Assembly: GCF_014200575.1 (NCBI RefSeq)
Contig: NZ_JACHBZ010000006.1
Coordinates: 124,001-188,000 of the forward strand
Source of the DNA: Mucilaginibacter saanensis
GTDB lineage: Bacteria > Bacteroidota > Bacteroidia > Sphingobacteriales > Sphingobacteriaceae
Direction of reading: 5' to 3'
DNA: 64,000 nt
The notes under the pieces are model-generated. The model was not told the origin of the DNA. It worked only from the letters and a program-made list of their open reading frames with translations, and did not search any database. Made by a program: the position numbers and the translations under genes. Position 1 is the first letter of the stretch. Every line of letters begins with the position of its first letter. Of this stretch, positions 46,301-54,063 are shown in pieces.

Positions 46301-46385
46301 AACCAACGCCATTACACAGGGCTTGGAAACGGGCGTTATCCCGAATCCTAAAACCTACACCGTTGGATTAAGAGCCACTTTATAA
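43359..46385 (+). CDS. SusC/RagA family TonB-dependent glycan transporter
   Basis: The 1,008-residue outer-membrane protein has a signal peptide, a carboxypeptidase-regulatory-like domain (about 38-110, with GNPLAGVSVKVQGS and TDINGVFKV), the TonB-box region EVVAVGYGIQQKRDVTGA, a plug domain with the SusC hallmark IRGANSITGSTDPLYVIDG, and a long beta-barrel ending TVGLRATL. It lacks an N-terminal STN domain, so it is probably not tied to an ECF sigma/anti-sigma pair. It pairs with the SusD gene 39 bases downstream. The two GH99-like enzymes on either side suggest the imported glycan, perhaps a mannan fragment. Confidence 0.95.
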   Translation: MKRFLFMLLVCCITLNGYASVVHLKGYKSAFLVAQVSGKVKDDKGNPLAGVSVKVQGSTTVALTDINGVFKVQAPDGATLIFTYVGFEDQKVVLNGQTTLAITLVEKTIGLNEVVAVGYGIQQKRDVTGATSTVTAREIAKRPLVRVEQALQGTTAGVTVSSNSGQPGAGLSVKIRGANSITGSTDPLYVIDGYIGGNIESITPSDIQSLEILKDASATAIYGSRGANGVVLITTKTGKVGKPVVSINTWFSKASIPKELDLMNAYDFARTVNAQFATTGNPAAFSDADLAGFKNKPGTDWQRAVQQKPWIRNYQADVSGGSDNVNYLVSFNHLDQPGLILNQYYKRTTFRANLGIKLNDRMDVKINLTTLLPQSRNTGYQGDITDPFAQSSQWDPTSPIRDASGNYIFKSKYASNQINPVAQANNQQVDVSSTNITGTGVFTYRILNDLTLTSNNTYETQSQLTQTLYGLNTGLGLVGGDYAAVESGKYRSYQTSDFLTYKKKLGDHSLTVTALYEFSSRENTGVKAQANNLSSYALGYYNLGLGATQLTTSNYYEDALQSFMGRVNYTYKDKYLLTASVRSDGSSHLTQKYSTFPSLAVGWNAARERFIQKLDIFSDLKLRASWGKTGNQAVGAYATIPQYVSGSPAYYFDGVKPSVATPLGSPVSNTLKWETTTTTDAGLDVSFFSGRLTFTADAYHKKITNLLYNYQAPYYLGGGLYQRNIGSLDNKGIEFALGGTPLVGKVKWSTNFTISFNRNRVVDLGGLDNVVVNNIGSAQNGVAILKIGKPLGEFYGYQFLGTWKTSEAAQAAQFGMKPGDAKYTDVNGDHKYTSDDLMPIGNGSPKYSFGFINDVSYGNFTLSFMFQGTYGNQIYSGTIPYTLGGLGDARNATSTTALSIWTPTNETNNPTFSSTSQNFINSSRFVYNASYIKLKNLSLGYTIPTAVLSRVGIRSLEIYVSGQNIWTITKYPGYDPEVSNSTNAITQGLETGVIPNPKTYTVGLRATL

Positions 46386-46424
46386 TCATAAAATTATTTG
46401 CTTTCTATATTAAAAATATAAAAG

Positions 46425-47954
46425 ATGAAAACAAGATATTCCATACCATTAGCATTTATTGTACTGGCATCGCTATTTGGCTGTCAAAAAAAGCTTACCG
46501 AGGATCCCAAGGCTAACCTCACCCCGGTTAATTATTTAAAAACACAGGCCGATCTTGATGCAGCAGTGGCCTCCATTTATGCTAAATATGCGGTTGATGG
46601 TGCTTATGCATTCACCAATAAAAGTACCTCCTATTTTGGAGCTGATGACCTTACTACAGATCCGGGCTTAAATAAGGGGGACATGCGCGCATTTGACCAA
46701 CTGAACGGTAGTAGTGGTAACACCAGTATGCAGGCCCAGTGGAACGGTCCGTGGACTGCCATATACCAGGCCAACAACGTAATTACCAATTACAAACAAG
46801 TTAGCTCAACAGATCTGTTAAAGAACCAGGCCGTAGGGCAGGCCTATTTTTTACGGGCCTGGGGTTATTATAACCTGGTCAGGACGTTTGGGCAGGTGCC
46901 GCTTATTGATAAAGTTATATCTGTTGATGACAGACCCGCGCGGAGCAGTGTAAGCGATGTATATACTTTAATAGTTAACGACCTTAAAATTGCCAAACGC
47001 CTTTTGCCAACCTCTTTTCCGGGGCAGCCGGGTAGGGCAAACCAACTTGCGGCACGATCAATGCTGGCCGACGTGTATTTAACTATGGCAGGCTGGCCGC
47101 TTAAAAAAACAGATAGTTATGCTTTGGCCGCCACCGAGGCCGACTCGGTTATTCAAAGCAATACGTATAGCCTTGTTAACGATTATGGCACCGTTTTTAC
47201 AACCAATAACAATTCAGAGTCGGTTTTTGCTATTCAGTTTAACGTGGGTGGCGGGTCGCCAAACCGTACCTTTGGTTCATCAAGTGTACCGTTGGATGAG
47301 GTTGCCTCAAACGGTTCAAGCGGCTGGGATGATTATTATCCGGAGATCAATTTTTTCCTGAATGCGCCAAAATGTGCCCGTACCGATGCTACTTTTTATA
47401 CCACACTTAAATTGATACAACCGGATAAAAGCTTTAAGCTGGTTCCGTGGAGTTCAAGCGAAACACATGCTGGGCACCCTTATTACAAAAAATTCAGGGC
47501 CGGTGTTAACGATGGTGTTATAGAAACAGCAACCGGTATACAGGGTATCAACCCAAGTACCAATAAAACAACCGATATTATCCGCTACCCGCTGGTGCTG
47601 CTGGATTATGCCGAGGCGTCAGCTATGTCATCAGGTGGTCCGTCTGCTGCTGCTTATGCAGCAATCAATAAAGTGCGTGTACGTGCGGGCCTGCCTAACT
47701 TAACTCCGGGCCTGTCGGCAACTGATTTTCAAAAGGCGGTGGTTAATGAGCGTGGTTATGAATTTGCCGGGGAGTTTGGCATCAGGTGGTTTGATATTGT
47801 ACGCCTGCAAATGCTACCCGAAATTATAGCCGCCCGTGGCGACAAAGAAAATCCTATAAACTTTACCGGGGATATCAGCCAGAGATACATTGCACCCATA
47901 CCACAAAATGAGATGTACCGTAACCCTTCATGGACACAAAACCCGGGATATTAA
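46425..47954 (+). CDS. SusD/RagB family glycan-binding lipoprotein
   Basis: The 509-residue lipoprotein (C20 in SLFGCQKK) has the SusD plan: N-terminal TPR-like helices (DLDAAVASIYAKY, QAYFLRAWGYYNLVRTFGQVPLI), a variable binding region, and the C-terminal blocks INKVRVRAGLPNL, NERGYEFAGEFGIRWFDIVRL and YIAPIPQNEMYRNPSWTQN. It lies 39 bases after SusC, forming the usual outer-membrane pair in which SusD acts as a lid over the transporter. A terminator follows, then a GH99-like enzyme. Confidence 0.96.
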   Translation: MKTRYSIPLAFIVLASLFGCQKKLTEDPKANLTPVNYLKTQADLDAAVASIYAKYAVDGAYAFTNKSTSYFGADDLTTDPGLNKGDMRAFDQLNGSSGNTSMQAQWNGPWTAIYQANNVITNYKQVSSTDLLKNQAVGQAYFLRAWGYYNLVRTFGQVPLIDKVISVDDRPARSSVSDVYTLIVNDLKIAKRLLPTSFPGQPGRANQLAARSMLADVYLTMAGWPLKKTDSYALAATEADSVIQSNTYSLVNDYGTVFTTNNNSESVFAIQFNVGGGSPNRTFGSSSVPLDEVASNGSSGWDDYYPEINFFLNAPKCARTDATFYTTLKLIQPDKSFKLVPWSSSETHAGHPYYKKFRAGVNDGVIETATGIQGINPSTNKTTDIIRYPLVLLDYAEASAMSSGGPSAAAYAAINKVRVRAGLPNLTPGLSATDFQKAVVNERGYEFAGEFGIRWFDIVRLQMLPEIIAARGDKENPINFTGDISQRYIAPIPQNEMYRNPSWTQNPGY

Positions 47955-47987
47955 TAATGCCTGAACCTTATCACCTATAAAACAATT

Positions 47988-48018
47988 GCCCGGCTATGCT
48001 CCTGCATGGCCGGGCTTT
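47988..48018 (+). terminator. Terminator after the SusD gene
   Basis: A stem of 7 G-C rich pairs (47988-47994 with 48009-48015), extendable inward by ATGC/GCAT, is followed by TTT. It may limit read-through into the GH99-like gene 50 bases on. Confidence 0.75.
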
Positions 48019-48067
48019 ATCAATGCCTTAAGTAAGAATAAAACCGATTAAAGTATACCATGCAATT

Positions 48068-49351
48068 ATGAAAAAAATACACTTTGCAATAATGTGTTTT
48101 TTAATGTTAAGTGTAGCTGTTAACGCTCAAAACAAACATTCAAAAGTTACTAAATACCCAAGCTACCATGGCTTGGTAATGGCCGGTTACCAAGGCTGGT
48201 TCAGGGCCGAAGGTGATGGCACCAACTCGGGCTTTAGTCATTACTTTGCCAACGAAACTCATTGCGGCGTTGATGCCTGGCCCGATGTAAGTGAGTATAA
48301 AAACACCTACAATACACCGTTTAAACTGGCCGACGGAAGTAGTGCCAAATTGTTTAGCTCTTATGATAAAAGTACTGTTGACCTACATTTTAAATGGATG
48401 CAGGAGTATGGGGTAGATGGTGTTTTTATGCAGCGCTTTATAGGTTATACCAAAAGTCCCCGTGCGCGCAGGGAAACCGGTGTGGTGATAAAAAACGCAT
48501 TGGATGCCGCCTCAAAATATGGCAGGGCAATTGCCATTATGTACGACTTGTCTGGCCTTAATGCATCCGGCGAAGATTGCTCAGCCATTATCAGTGACTG
48601 GAAATACCTTGTTGATTCATTAAAGGTTACAAACCAGGCTGGTGCCAAAACCTACCTCAACAACAATAATAAGCCGATTGTGGCTATATGGGGGCTTGGC
48701 TTTCCGGACAGGCCGTATAATATCCGTAATATTGGTATTTTAAAGTTGATAGATTTTTTAAAGAATGACCCGATTTACGGCGGTTGTGCCGTGATGCTGG
48801 GCGTACCAACCTTTTGGCGCGATTTGAACGCTGACAGTCAGAACGACCCGTTTTTGCATGAGGTTATTAAACAAGCCGATATTGTGTTACCCTGGACGGT
48901 ACAGCGTTTTTCGCCATTGCTGCATAACGATATGGACCGTTACCGCGACCTGATGATTGGCGATATGCAATGGTGCAAAACTAATCATCTGGATTATGTA
49001 CCTTGTGTTTATCCAGGTTTTAGCTGGCATAACCTAAGTACTTATGAGTTTCCGGACGATGTAAAGCCGGTAGCATCAATACCAAGGCAGGGAGGCCGTT
49101 TTTACTGGCAGCAAATATCAACAGCGCTACAGGCCGGCGCACAAATGCTTTATGTAGCCATGTTTGACGAAGTAAACGAGGGTACAGCAATTTTTAAAGT
49201 AACCGATAAACCACCGGTAAGCAACAACGCCAAATTTATAGATATGGACGGCAAGCCGGGCGATCAGTATTTATGGTTAACCGGCGAGGCCGCAAAGATG
49301 CTCAGGAATGAAAAACCGTTGAGTTATACGCTTCCGGTACGTAGTAATTAA
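48068..49351 (+). CDS. Secreted GH99-like glycoside hydrolase
   Basis: The 427-residue protein has a signal peptide (cut near AVNAQ) and a single GH99-like barrel without the trefoil of its homologue at 40329. Shared segments include MAGYQGWFRAEGDG, the WPDVSEYKNTY region, SAKLFSSYD, HFKWMQEYGVDGVFMQRF and the catalytic-loop motif FDEVNEG (E368 and E371). The paired glutamates fit the GH99 type, which acts on alpha-mannosides by a neighbouring-group route, but a wider GH71/GH99-like activity is possible. It comes directly after the SusC/SusD pair. Confidence 0.82.
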   Translation: MKKIHFAIMCFLMLSVAVNAQNKHSKVTKYPSYHGLVMAGYQGWFRAEGDGTNSGFSHYFANETHCGVDAWPDVSEYKNTYNTPFKLADGSSAKLFSSYDKSTVDLHFKWMQEYGVDGVFMQRFIGYTKSPRARRETGVVIKNALDAASKYGRAIAIMYDLSGLNASGEDCSAIISDWKYLVDSLKVTNQAGAKTYLNNNNKPIVAIWGLGFPDRPYNIRNIGILKLIDFLKNDPIYGGCAVMLGVPTFWRDLNADSQNDPFLHEVIKQADIVLPWTVQRFSPLLHNDMDRYRDLMIGDMQWCKTNHLDYVPCVYPGFSWHNLSTYEFPDDVKPVASIPRQGGRFYWQQISTALQAGAQMLYVAMFDEVNEGTAIFKVTDKPPVSNNAKFIDMDGKPGDQYLWLTGEAAKMLRNEKPLSYTLPVRSN

Positions 49352-49419
49352 GGGTTAATTTATGGCCTGGGATATATGAAAACAGCATAACACAATGCTG
49401 CAAAAAATACATTAAAAAT

Positions 49420-51471
49420 ATGCCTGAGAGAAAAAAAATGGCTCTTTCTAAAAACAAGATCATCTTGTTTAAAGGTATCAGCATTACGCTGATACCTTTA
49501 CTGCTTTTGTTTTTACTTGAATTAACGTTAAGGCTGTTTCATTATGGCCATAATCTTAGTGTGTTTGTAGACTATAAAGGCAATAGGAATTATCTTGTTT
49601 TAAATCCGGATGCATCAAAAAAGTACTTTACTGATGATGACATGGCCACTACTGGTAACAGCGAGCCTTTTAAAAAACAAAAGGATGCCAATACCTTAAG
49701 AATATTTGTACTGGGCGAATCAACTACTATTGGTTATCCGTTTTTCCACAACGGTTCATTTCATCGTTGGCTACAATACCGTTTAATGCATGAGCTGCCT
49801 GATAAAAACCTGGAGATCATCAATCTGTCTTTAACGGCAGTTAACTCCTACACAGTGGCTGGCTTTGCAAAAGAAATTGTGAATTATGAGCCTGATGCCG
49901 TATTCATCTACACCGGCCATAACGAATATTATGGCGCACTTGGTGCGGGTTCAACCCAGCATATAGGCGGTAACCGGAATATGGTTAAGTTATTGCTGCA
50001 TTTGCGCGAGTTTAAAATATGGCAGCTGCTCTCTAATGTTTACAGCAGTATTCAAAATTTGATTCATACGGATAAGCGCGCGGGAGCAAGCCGGATGCGA
50101 TTAATGGTGGGTAATCAGCAAATACCCTATCAGTCAGAATTATACCAGAAAGGGGTAAAACAATTTACCAATAATATGACCGAAGTAGTAAAATTATTCA
50201 GCCAAAAGCATATTCCACTTTATTTGAGCAACCTGGTCAGCAATCAAAAAAGCCTGAAACCATTTATCAGCGTGGAGCCGGGCAGTTTAAAATATCCCTT
50301 ATTCCAAAAAAACTATGCCGATGGGTTGAATGCCTTTAAAGCGAACAATTTACCCGTTGCCGAAAAATACTTCACCGCAGCTGATGAGTTGTTTGACACC
50401 AATGCACTTTGCAATTTTTACCTCGGTGCTGTATTTTATAAAAAAGGGGACTATACGTATGCCCAAAAATATTTTTCAAAAGCCAAAGATCTGGACGCAT
50501 TACGTTTCAGAGCCCCTGATCAGTTTAACAACATCATTACACAGCTTTGCAAGCAATATCCCGGTACACATTTGGTTGATACCCAAACTGCATTTGAAAA
50601 GTATACCCCCCAGCACATCATTGGCGACGAACTCATGGTTGATCACGTTCATCCCAACCTGATGGGCTACGCCATTATGGCTGATGCATTTTATAAAGCC
50701 ATGGTAAATAATCATTTTATTACGGTTGATAAAGCACGCGCCATGAGCTTTGAGCAGCTTTTGCAAAATATGCCAGTAACCCGGGTTGATTCACTTGCGG
50801 GGATGGACCGTATCAAAAACCTTAAAAAGCGGTGGCCTTATAATGATACCACCGGCACAGCCATAAATACCACCACCGACGAAGAAAAGCTGGCAGCCGA
50901 TAACGTATTTAATAAAGTAGGCTGGCCCGAAACAATGGACAGACTGTACAACATTTATTTGAATAAGCATCAATTAGTAAACGCAAAAAAGGTGCTGGAA
51001 GGGCTGGTGCTCGAAAATCCGCTGGATACCGCGCTTTACGAAAAAACAGCCATGCTAAGCGGCGAGATAAAGGATTACGACAGCGCTGTTTTCTACTTTG
51101 AAAAAGCATTTAACCTGTCCCCTTCGTTTGATAACGCCCGGTATCTTTTCGTACTGTGTTTAAAATTGGATAAACCTGCTGAGGCATTACCTTATATTGA
51201 TTATGCCATCAGCAACAATACAAGCCGCTTCAACCTGCAGGCCGTTAAGGAGTATACCCAGCAAATCGTCCATCTGAAACAAGTCCATGAGGCTAACCCC
51301 ACGGCATTGCCAATTTTAAATCGCATTGCCCAAACCTATTATAAAATGGATAATACCGATGCTGCTGTAAAATATGCGCAGGAGGTATTAAAAACCGATA
51401 ATCAAAATGCCGGGGCACTGCAGTTATTGACCCAGATCAAAACCCGGCAACTTAACAATGTACGGCATTAG
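49420..51471 (+). CDS. Membrane-anchored SGNH hydrolase with C-terminal TPR repeats
   Basis: The 683-residue protein (an in-frame ATG at 49438 would remove six residues) has one N-terminal membrane helix (about 19-40). Then comes an SGNH/GDSL hydrolase domain: the nucleophile S101 in VLGESTTIG, the GHNEYYG block (N168), and the D408-H-V-H411 pair. A TPR-like segment (about 300-350) is inserted before the last catalytic block, and the C-terminal 200 residues are further TPRs. SGNH enzymes are esterases or acyl transferases, often acting on polysaccharide O-acetyl groups. The next gene is a tiny DUF5989 membrane protein. The substrate is unknown. Confidence 0.85.
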   Translation: MPERKKMALSKNKIILFKGISITLIPLLLLFLLELTLRLFHYGHNLSVFVDYKGNRNYLVLNPDASKKYFTDDDMATTGNSEPFKKQKDANTLRIFVLGESTTIGYPFFHNGSFHRWLQYRLMHELPDKNLEIINLSLTAVNSYTVAGFAKEIVNYEPDAVFIYTGHNEYYGALGAGSTQHIGGNRNMVKLLLHLREFKIWQLLSNVYSSIQNLIHTDKRAGASRMRLMVGNQQIPYQSELYQKGVKQFTNNMTEVVKLFSQKHIPLYLSNLVSNQKSLKPFISVEPGSLKYPLFQKNYADGLNAFKANNLPVAEKYFTAADELFDTNALCNFYLGAVFYKKGDYTYAQKYFSKAKDLDALRFRAPDQFNNIITQLCKQYPGTHLVDTQTAFEKYTPQHIIGDELMVDHVHPNLMGYAIMADAFYKAMVNNHFITVDKARAMSFEQLLQNMPVTRVDSLAGMDRIKNLKKRWPYNDTTGTAINTTTDEEKLAADNVFNKVGWPETMDRLYNIYLNKHQLVNAKKVLEGLVLENPLDTALYEKTAMLSGEIKDYDSAVFYFEKAFNLSPSFDNARYLFVLCLKLDKPAEALPYIDYAISNNTSRFNLQAVKEYTQQIVHLKQVHEANPTALPILNRIAQTYYKMDNTDAAVKYAQEVLKTDNQNAGALQLLTQIKTRQLNNVRH

Positions 51472-51529
51472 ATCAATATCAATGCAGGGCGCTGACCTTG
51501 GCTGTAATAAATTATTAATATAAAAGTGT

Positions 51530-51679
51530 ATGGAATTTTTAACCGAACTGTGGCTGTTTATCAAAACCCGTAAAAAGTTTTGGCTGCTGCCTATTGTGGT
51601 TGTTCTGCTGCTATTGTCGGCACTTGTTATACTAAGCAGCGTACCGGCCATTGGCCCTTTCATTTATGCCTTATTTTAA
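51530..51679 (+). CDS. DUF5989-family small membrane protein (49 residues)
   Basis: This short gene is real by its pattern: an ATG with a 49-residue product starting MEFLTELWLFIKTRKKFWLL, one hydrophobic helix (about 19-37), and a conserved-looking end in GPFIYALF. These features match DUF5989 proteins, which are about 50 residues long. In other genomes they are often found with SxtJ-like membrane proteins, carbamoyltransferases and SGNH proteins. Here it follows the SGNH-TPR gene by 58 bases and no carbamoyltransferase is present. It may be a small subunit of a surface-polymer modifying complex. That role is only a guess. Confidence 0.85.
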   Translation: MEFLTELWLFIKTRKKFWLLPIVVVLLLLSALVILSSVPAIGPFIYALF

Positions 51680-51772
51680 TTAGGGGGTAAATATTGTTTA
51701 AATAATACCCCTACAAAAGCTCTCAGAACGGCATTAACCCTCATTAATTAGCCGTCGGTTTAATTAGCCATG

Positions 51773-51780
51773 TATATTTG
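51773..51780 (+). promoter_or_regulatory. Possible -7 element upstream of the MFS transporter operon
   Basis: TATATTTG fits TAnnTTTG exactly, but no TTTG is seen at -33 and the start codon is 170 bases away. The rest of the 271-base gap (51680-51950) is AT-rich and shows no ORF. Confidence 0.3.
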
Positions 51781-51950
51781 ACAAGGTGCTGTAATTTCCT
51801 GCTTATCAGCTGTTGCCTTGCATCAGATCAAATAAATAGTTTTTAATTTTTTTTAAGAAGTTATTGTAACAAATTAAATAAATTGTATTTTAAATGGAAT
51901 TTATTTAGGATATTAACCTAATCAAAATTATGAACCTTTAATCTTAGCTA

Positions 51951-53204
51951 ATGAAACGTAACTACTACATTGTAGCATTAATCATGCTGATCTTTTTTGT
52001 TATCTCCTTTTTAACCAACGTGATTGGTCCGTTAATTCCCGATATCATTAAAGTGTTCAAGCTAAGTTATACCATGGCAGGGGTGCTTCCATTAGCATTT
52101 TTTATTGCCTATGGGGTTATGTCGGTTCCATCGGCTATTATGCTGGAAACGTTTAAGGAGAAAAAAATAATGGTAGCGGCATTTATAGTCGCTTTTTTAG
52201 GTTCGCTGTTACTGGCCATGGAGCCTAATTACCTGAGTGCTATTGTGTCGTTATTTTTGATAGGTTGCGGGATGGCTATGCTACAGGTAGTTATTAATCC
52301 GCTGTTAAGAACTTCGGGCGGCGAAGAGAATTACGCTTTCACTTCGGTTCTTGCACAACTCATATTTGGTTTAGCATCGTTTCTTAGTCCTTTGGTTTAT
52401 TCCTATATGGTTAAAGCATTAAAGGAGGACAGCCATGGCGGAATAATGGGCTTGTTACACTCGCTGGTACCCGGTAATTTACCATGGATCTCTCTTTATT
52501 GGCTCTTTGCGGTAATTTGCCTGGCCATGATTGTTTTGCTGTTATTTACCCGTTTCCCTAAGGTTGAACTAAAGGAGGACGAGCAGGCAGGCTCATTACA
52601 AACCCATTTTGCCCTGTTCAAACAACCTGTCGTTATTTTGTTTCTGGTAGCCATGTTTTGTTATGTAGGTACTGAACAGGGTATTGCCAACTGGATATCG
52701 CAGTTTTTGAGCACTTATCACGGGCTCGATCCGCAAACCAAAGGGGCCGATACGGTTGCCTATTTCTGGGGATTAATGACTGCCGGTGGTATTCTGGGTT
52801 TATTTTTATTAAAGATTATGGATAGCCGTAAGGTACTCATCAGCTTTACCGTACTGGCGCTGGTGTGCTTAACGGTTGCTTTATTTGGCCCAACAGGCGT
52901 AGCCCTTGTGGCATTTCCGCTGGTTGGTTTCTTTGCATCGGTTATGTATCCTATTATTTTTTCGCTGGCACTTAATTCTATCAATAAAGATCATGGTTCC
53001 TTTGCCGGATTACTGGTTACGGCCATTATTGGCGGCGCAATAATACCGCCGGTTATTGGTTTGCTGGGCGATGCCTTTGGCCTGCGGGCAGGCATGTTCT
53101 TTTTGTACATCACCCTGGGTTATATATTAAGCGTAGGTTTTTGGGCAAAGCCACTCATCACCAATAAAACCATCGACATTAAAAAGAAAACAAACAATGA
53201 CTAA
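51951..53204 (+). CDS. MFS sugar transporter (FucP/NagP-like)
   Basis: The 417-residue inner-membrane protein has twelve hydrophobic helices in two halves with a central cytoplasmic loop (about 205-222, FPKVELKEDEQAG). The start MKRNYYIVALIMLIFFVISFLTNV and the mid-helix ATG-rich pattern resemble proton-linked sugar carriers of the FucP family. It overlaps the next gene, a ROK-family kinase, by 8 bases, so the imported sugar is probably phosphorylated at once. With a GH2 exo-glucosaminidase-like enzyme next, glucosamine or N-acetylglucosamine is the best guess for the substrate. Confidence 0.85.
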   Translation: MKRNYYIVALIMLIFFVISFLTNVIGPLIPDIIKVFKLSYTMAGVLPLAFFIAYGVMSVPSAIMLETFKEKKIMVAAFIVAFLGSLLLAMEPNYLSAIVSLFLIGCGMAMLQVVINPLLRTSGGEENYAFTSVLAQLIFGLASFLSPLVYSYMVKALKEDSHGGIMGLLHSLVPGNLPWISLYWLFAVICLAMIVLLLFTRFPKVELKEDEQAGSLQTHFALFKQPVVILFLVAMFCYVGTEQGIANWISQFLSTYHGLDPQTKGADTVAYFWGLMTAGGILGLFLLKIMDSRKVLISFTVLALVCLTVALFGPTGVALVAFPLVGFFASVMYPIIFSLALNSINKDHGSFAGLLVTAIIGGAIIPPVIGLLGDAFGLRAGMFFLYITLGYILSVGFWAKPLITNKTIDIKKKTNND

Positions 53205-54051
53205 TACCAAAGTTATAGGGATTGATCTGGGTGCAACCAACATACGGGGCGCTGTTGTAAATAATAATTCATTGTCAGCCATCGTATCGCAAAAAATAAA
53301 GAGCGACGGCAGTGTTGAGGATGTGCTGAATGATATTTATAAGGTGGTTGATGCTTTGCTGCAAAAGGATGAGGCAACAGCTATAGGTATCGGCGTACCC
53401 AGCGTGGTTGATGTAGCCGAGGGTATTGTATATGATGTACAATATATTCCGTCATGGAAAGAAGTGCATTTAAAACAGCTTATGGAAGCGCGCTACCATA
53501 TCCCGGTGTATGTAAATAACGATGCTAATTGCTTTGCCGTGGGTGAGTATCATTTTGGCAAGGGAAATAATGCAGGTTCCATGATTGGTTTAACACTCGG
53601 TACCGGGCTCGGCGCAGGCATTATCATCAATAAACGTCTGTACGCCGGTTTTAACTGTGGTGCGGGCGAATTTGGCCTTTTTCCTTATCTGGACAACATA
53701 CTGGAGTTTTATAGCAGCGGTTCTTTTTTTAGCAACGTTTACCGGTTAGATGGGGTACAGGTATTTGAAGATGCCAAAAAAGGTGATACCCAAGCATTAA
53801 AACTATATCAGGAACTGGGTACACACATTGGCCATGCTATAAAACAGGTAATGTACGCTTATGATCCGCAGTTGATTGTGCTGGGTGGTTCTGTGAGGTA
53901 TGCTTATGAGTTTTTTGAACAAACCATGTGGCAGGAGATCAAAACATTTGTTTATACCAAAGCGGTCGAACGTATCCGGGTGGAGGTATCTGAGCTGCAA
54001 AACAGCGGCATTATAGGTGCTGCAGCATTGTATTATGACAGTCAATTATAA
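53197..54051 (+). CDS. ROK-family sugar kinase without the usual zinc motif
   Basis: The 284-residue protein has the phosphate-1 motif GIDLGATNIRG, the NNDANCFAVGEY sugar-binding and catalytic segment (catalytic Asp in NDAN), and the LTLGTGLGAGIII phosphate-2 motif. A typical ROK protein then has a CxCGxxGC zinc site; here the region reads FNCGAGEFGLF, with one cysteine and no cluster. It is cytosolic and lacks a DNA-binding domain, so it is a kinase, not a repressor. Context suggests glucosamine or glucose as substrate. The start overlaps the transporter's last codons (ATGACTAA). Confidence 0.88.
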   Translation: MTNTKVIGIDLGATNIRGAVVNNNSLSAIVSQKIKSDGSVEDVLNDIYKVVDALLQKDEATAIGIGVPSVVDVAEGIVYDVQYIPSWKEVHLKQLMEARYHIPVYVNNDANCFAVGEYHFGKGNNAGSMIGLTLGTGLGAGIIINKRLYAGFNCGAGEFGLFPYLDNILEFYSSGSFFSNVYRLDGVQVFEDAKKGDTQALKLYQELGTHIGHAIKQVMYAYDPQLIVLGGSVRYAYEFFEQTMWQEIKTFVYTKAVERIRVEVSELQNSGIIGAAALYYDSQL

Positions 54052-54063
54052 ACAGCTATAACC

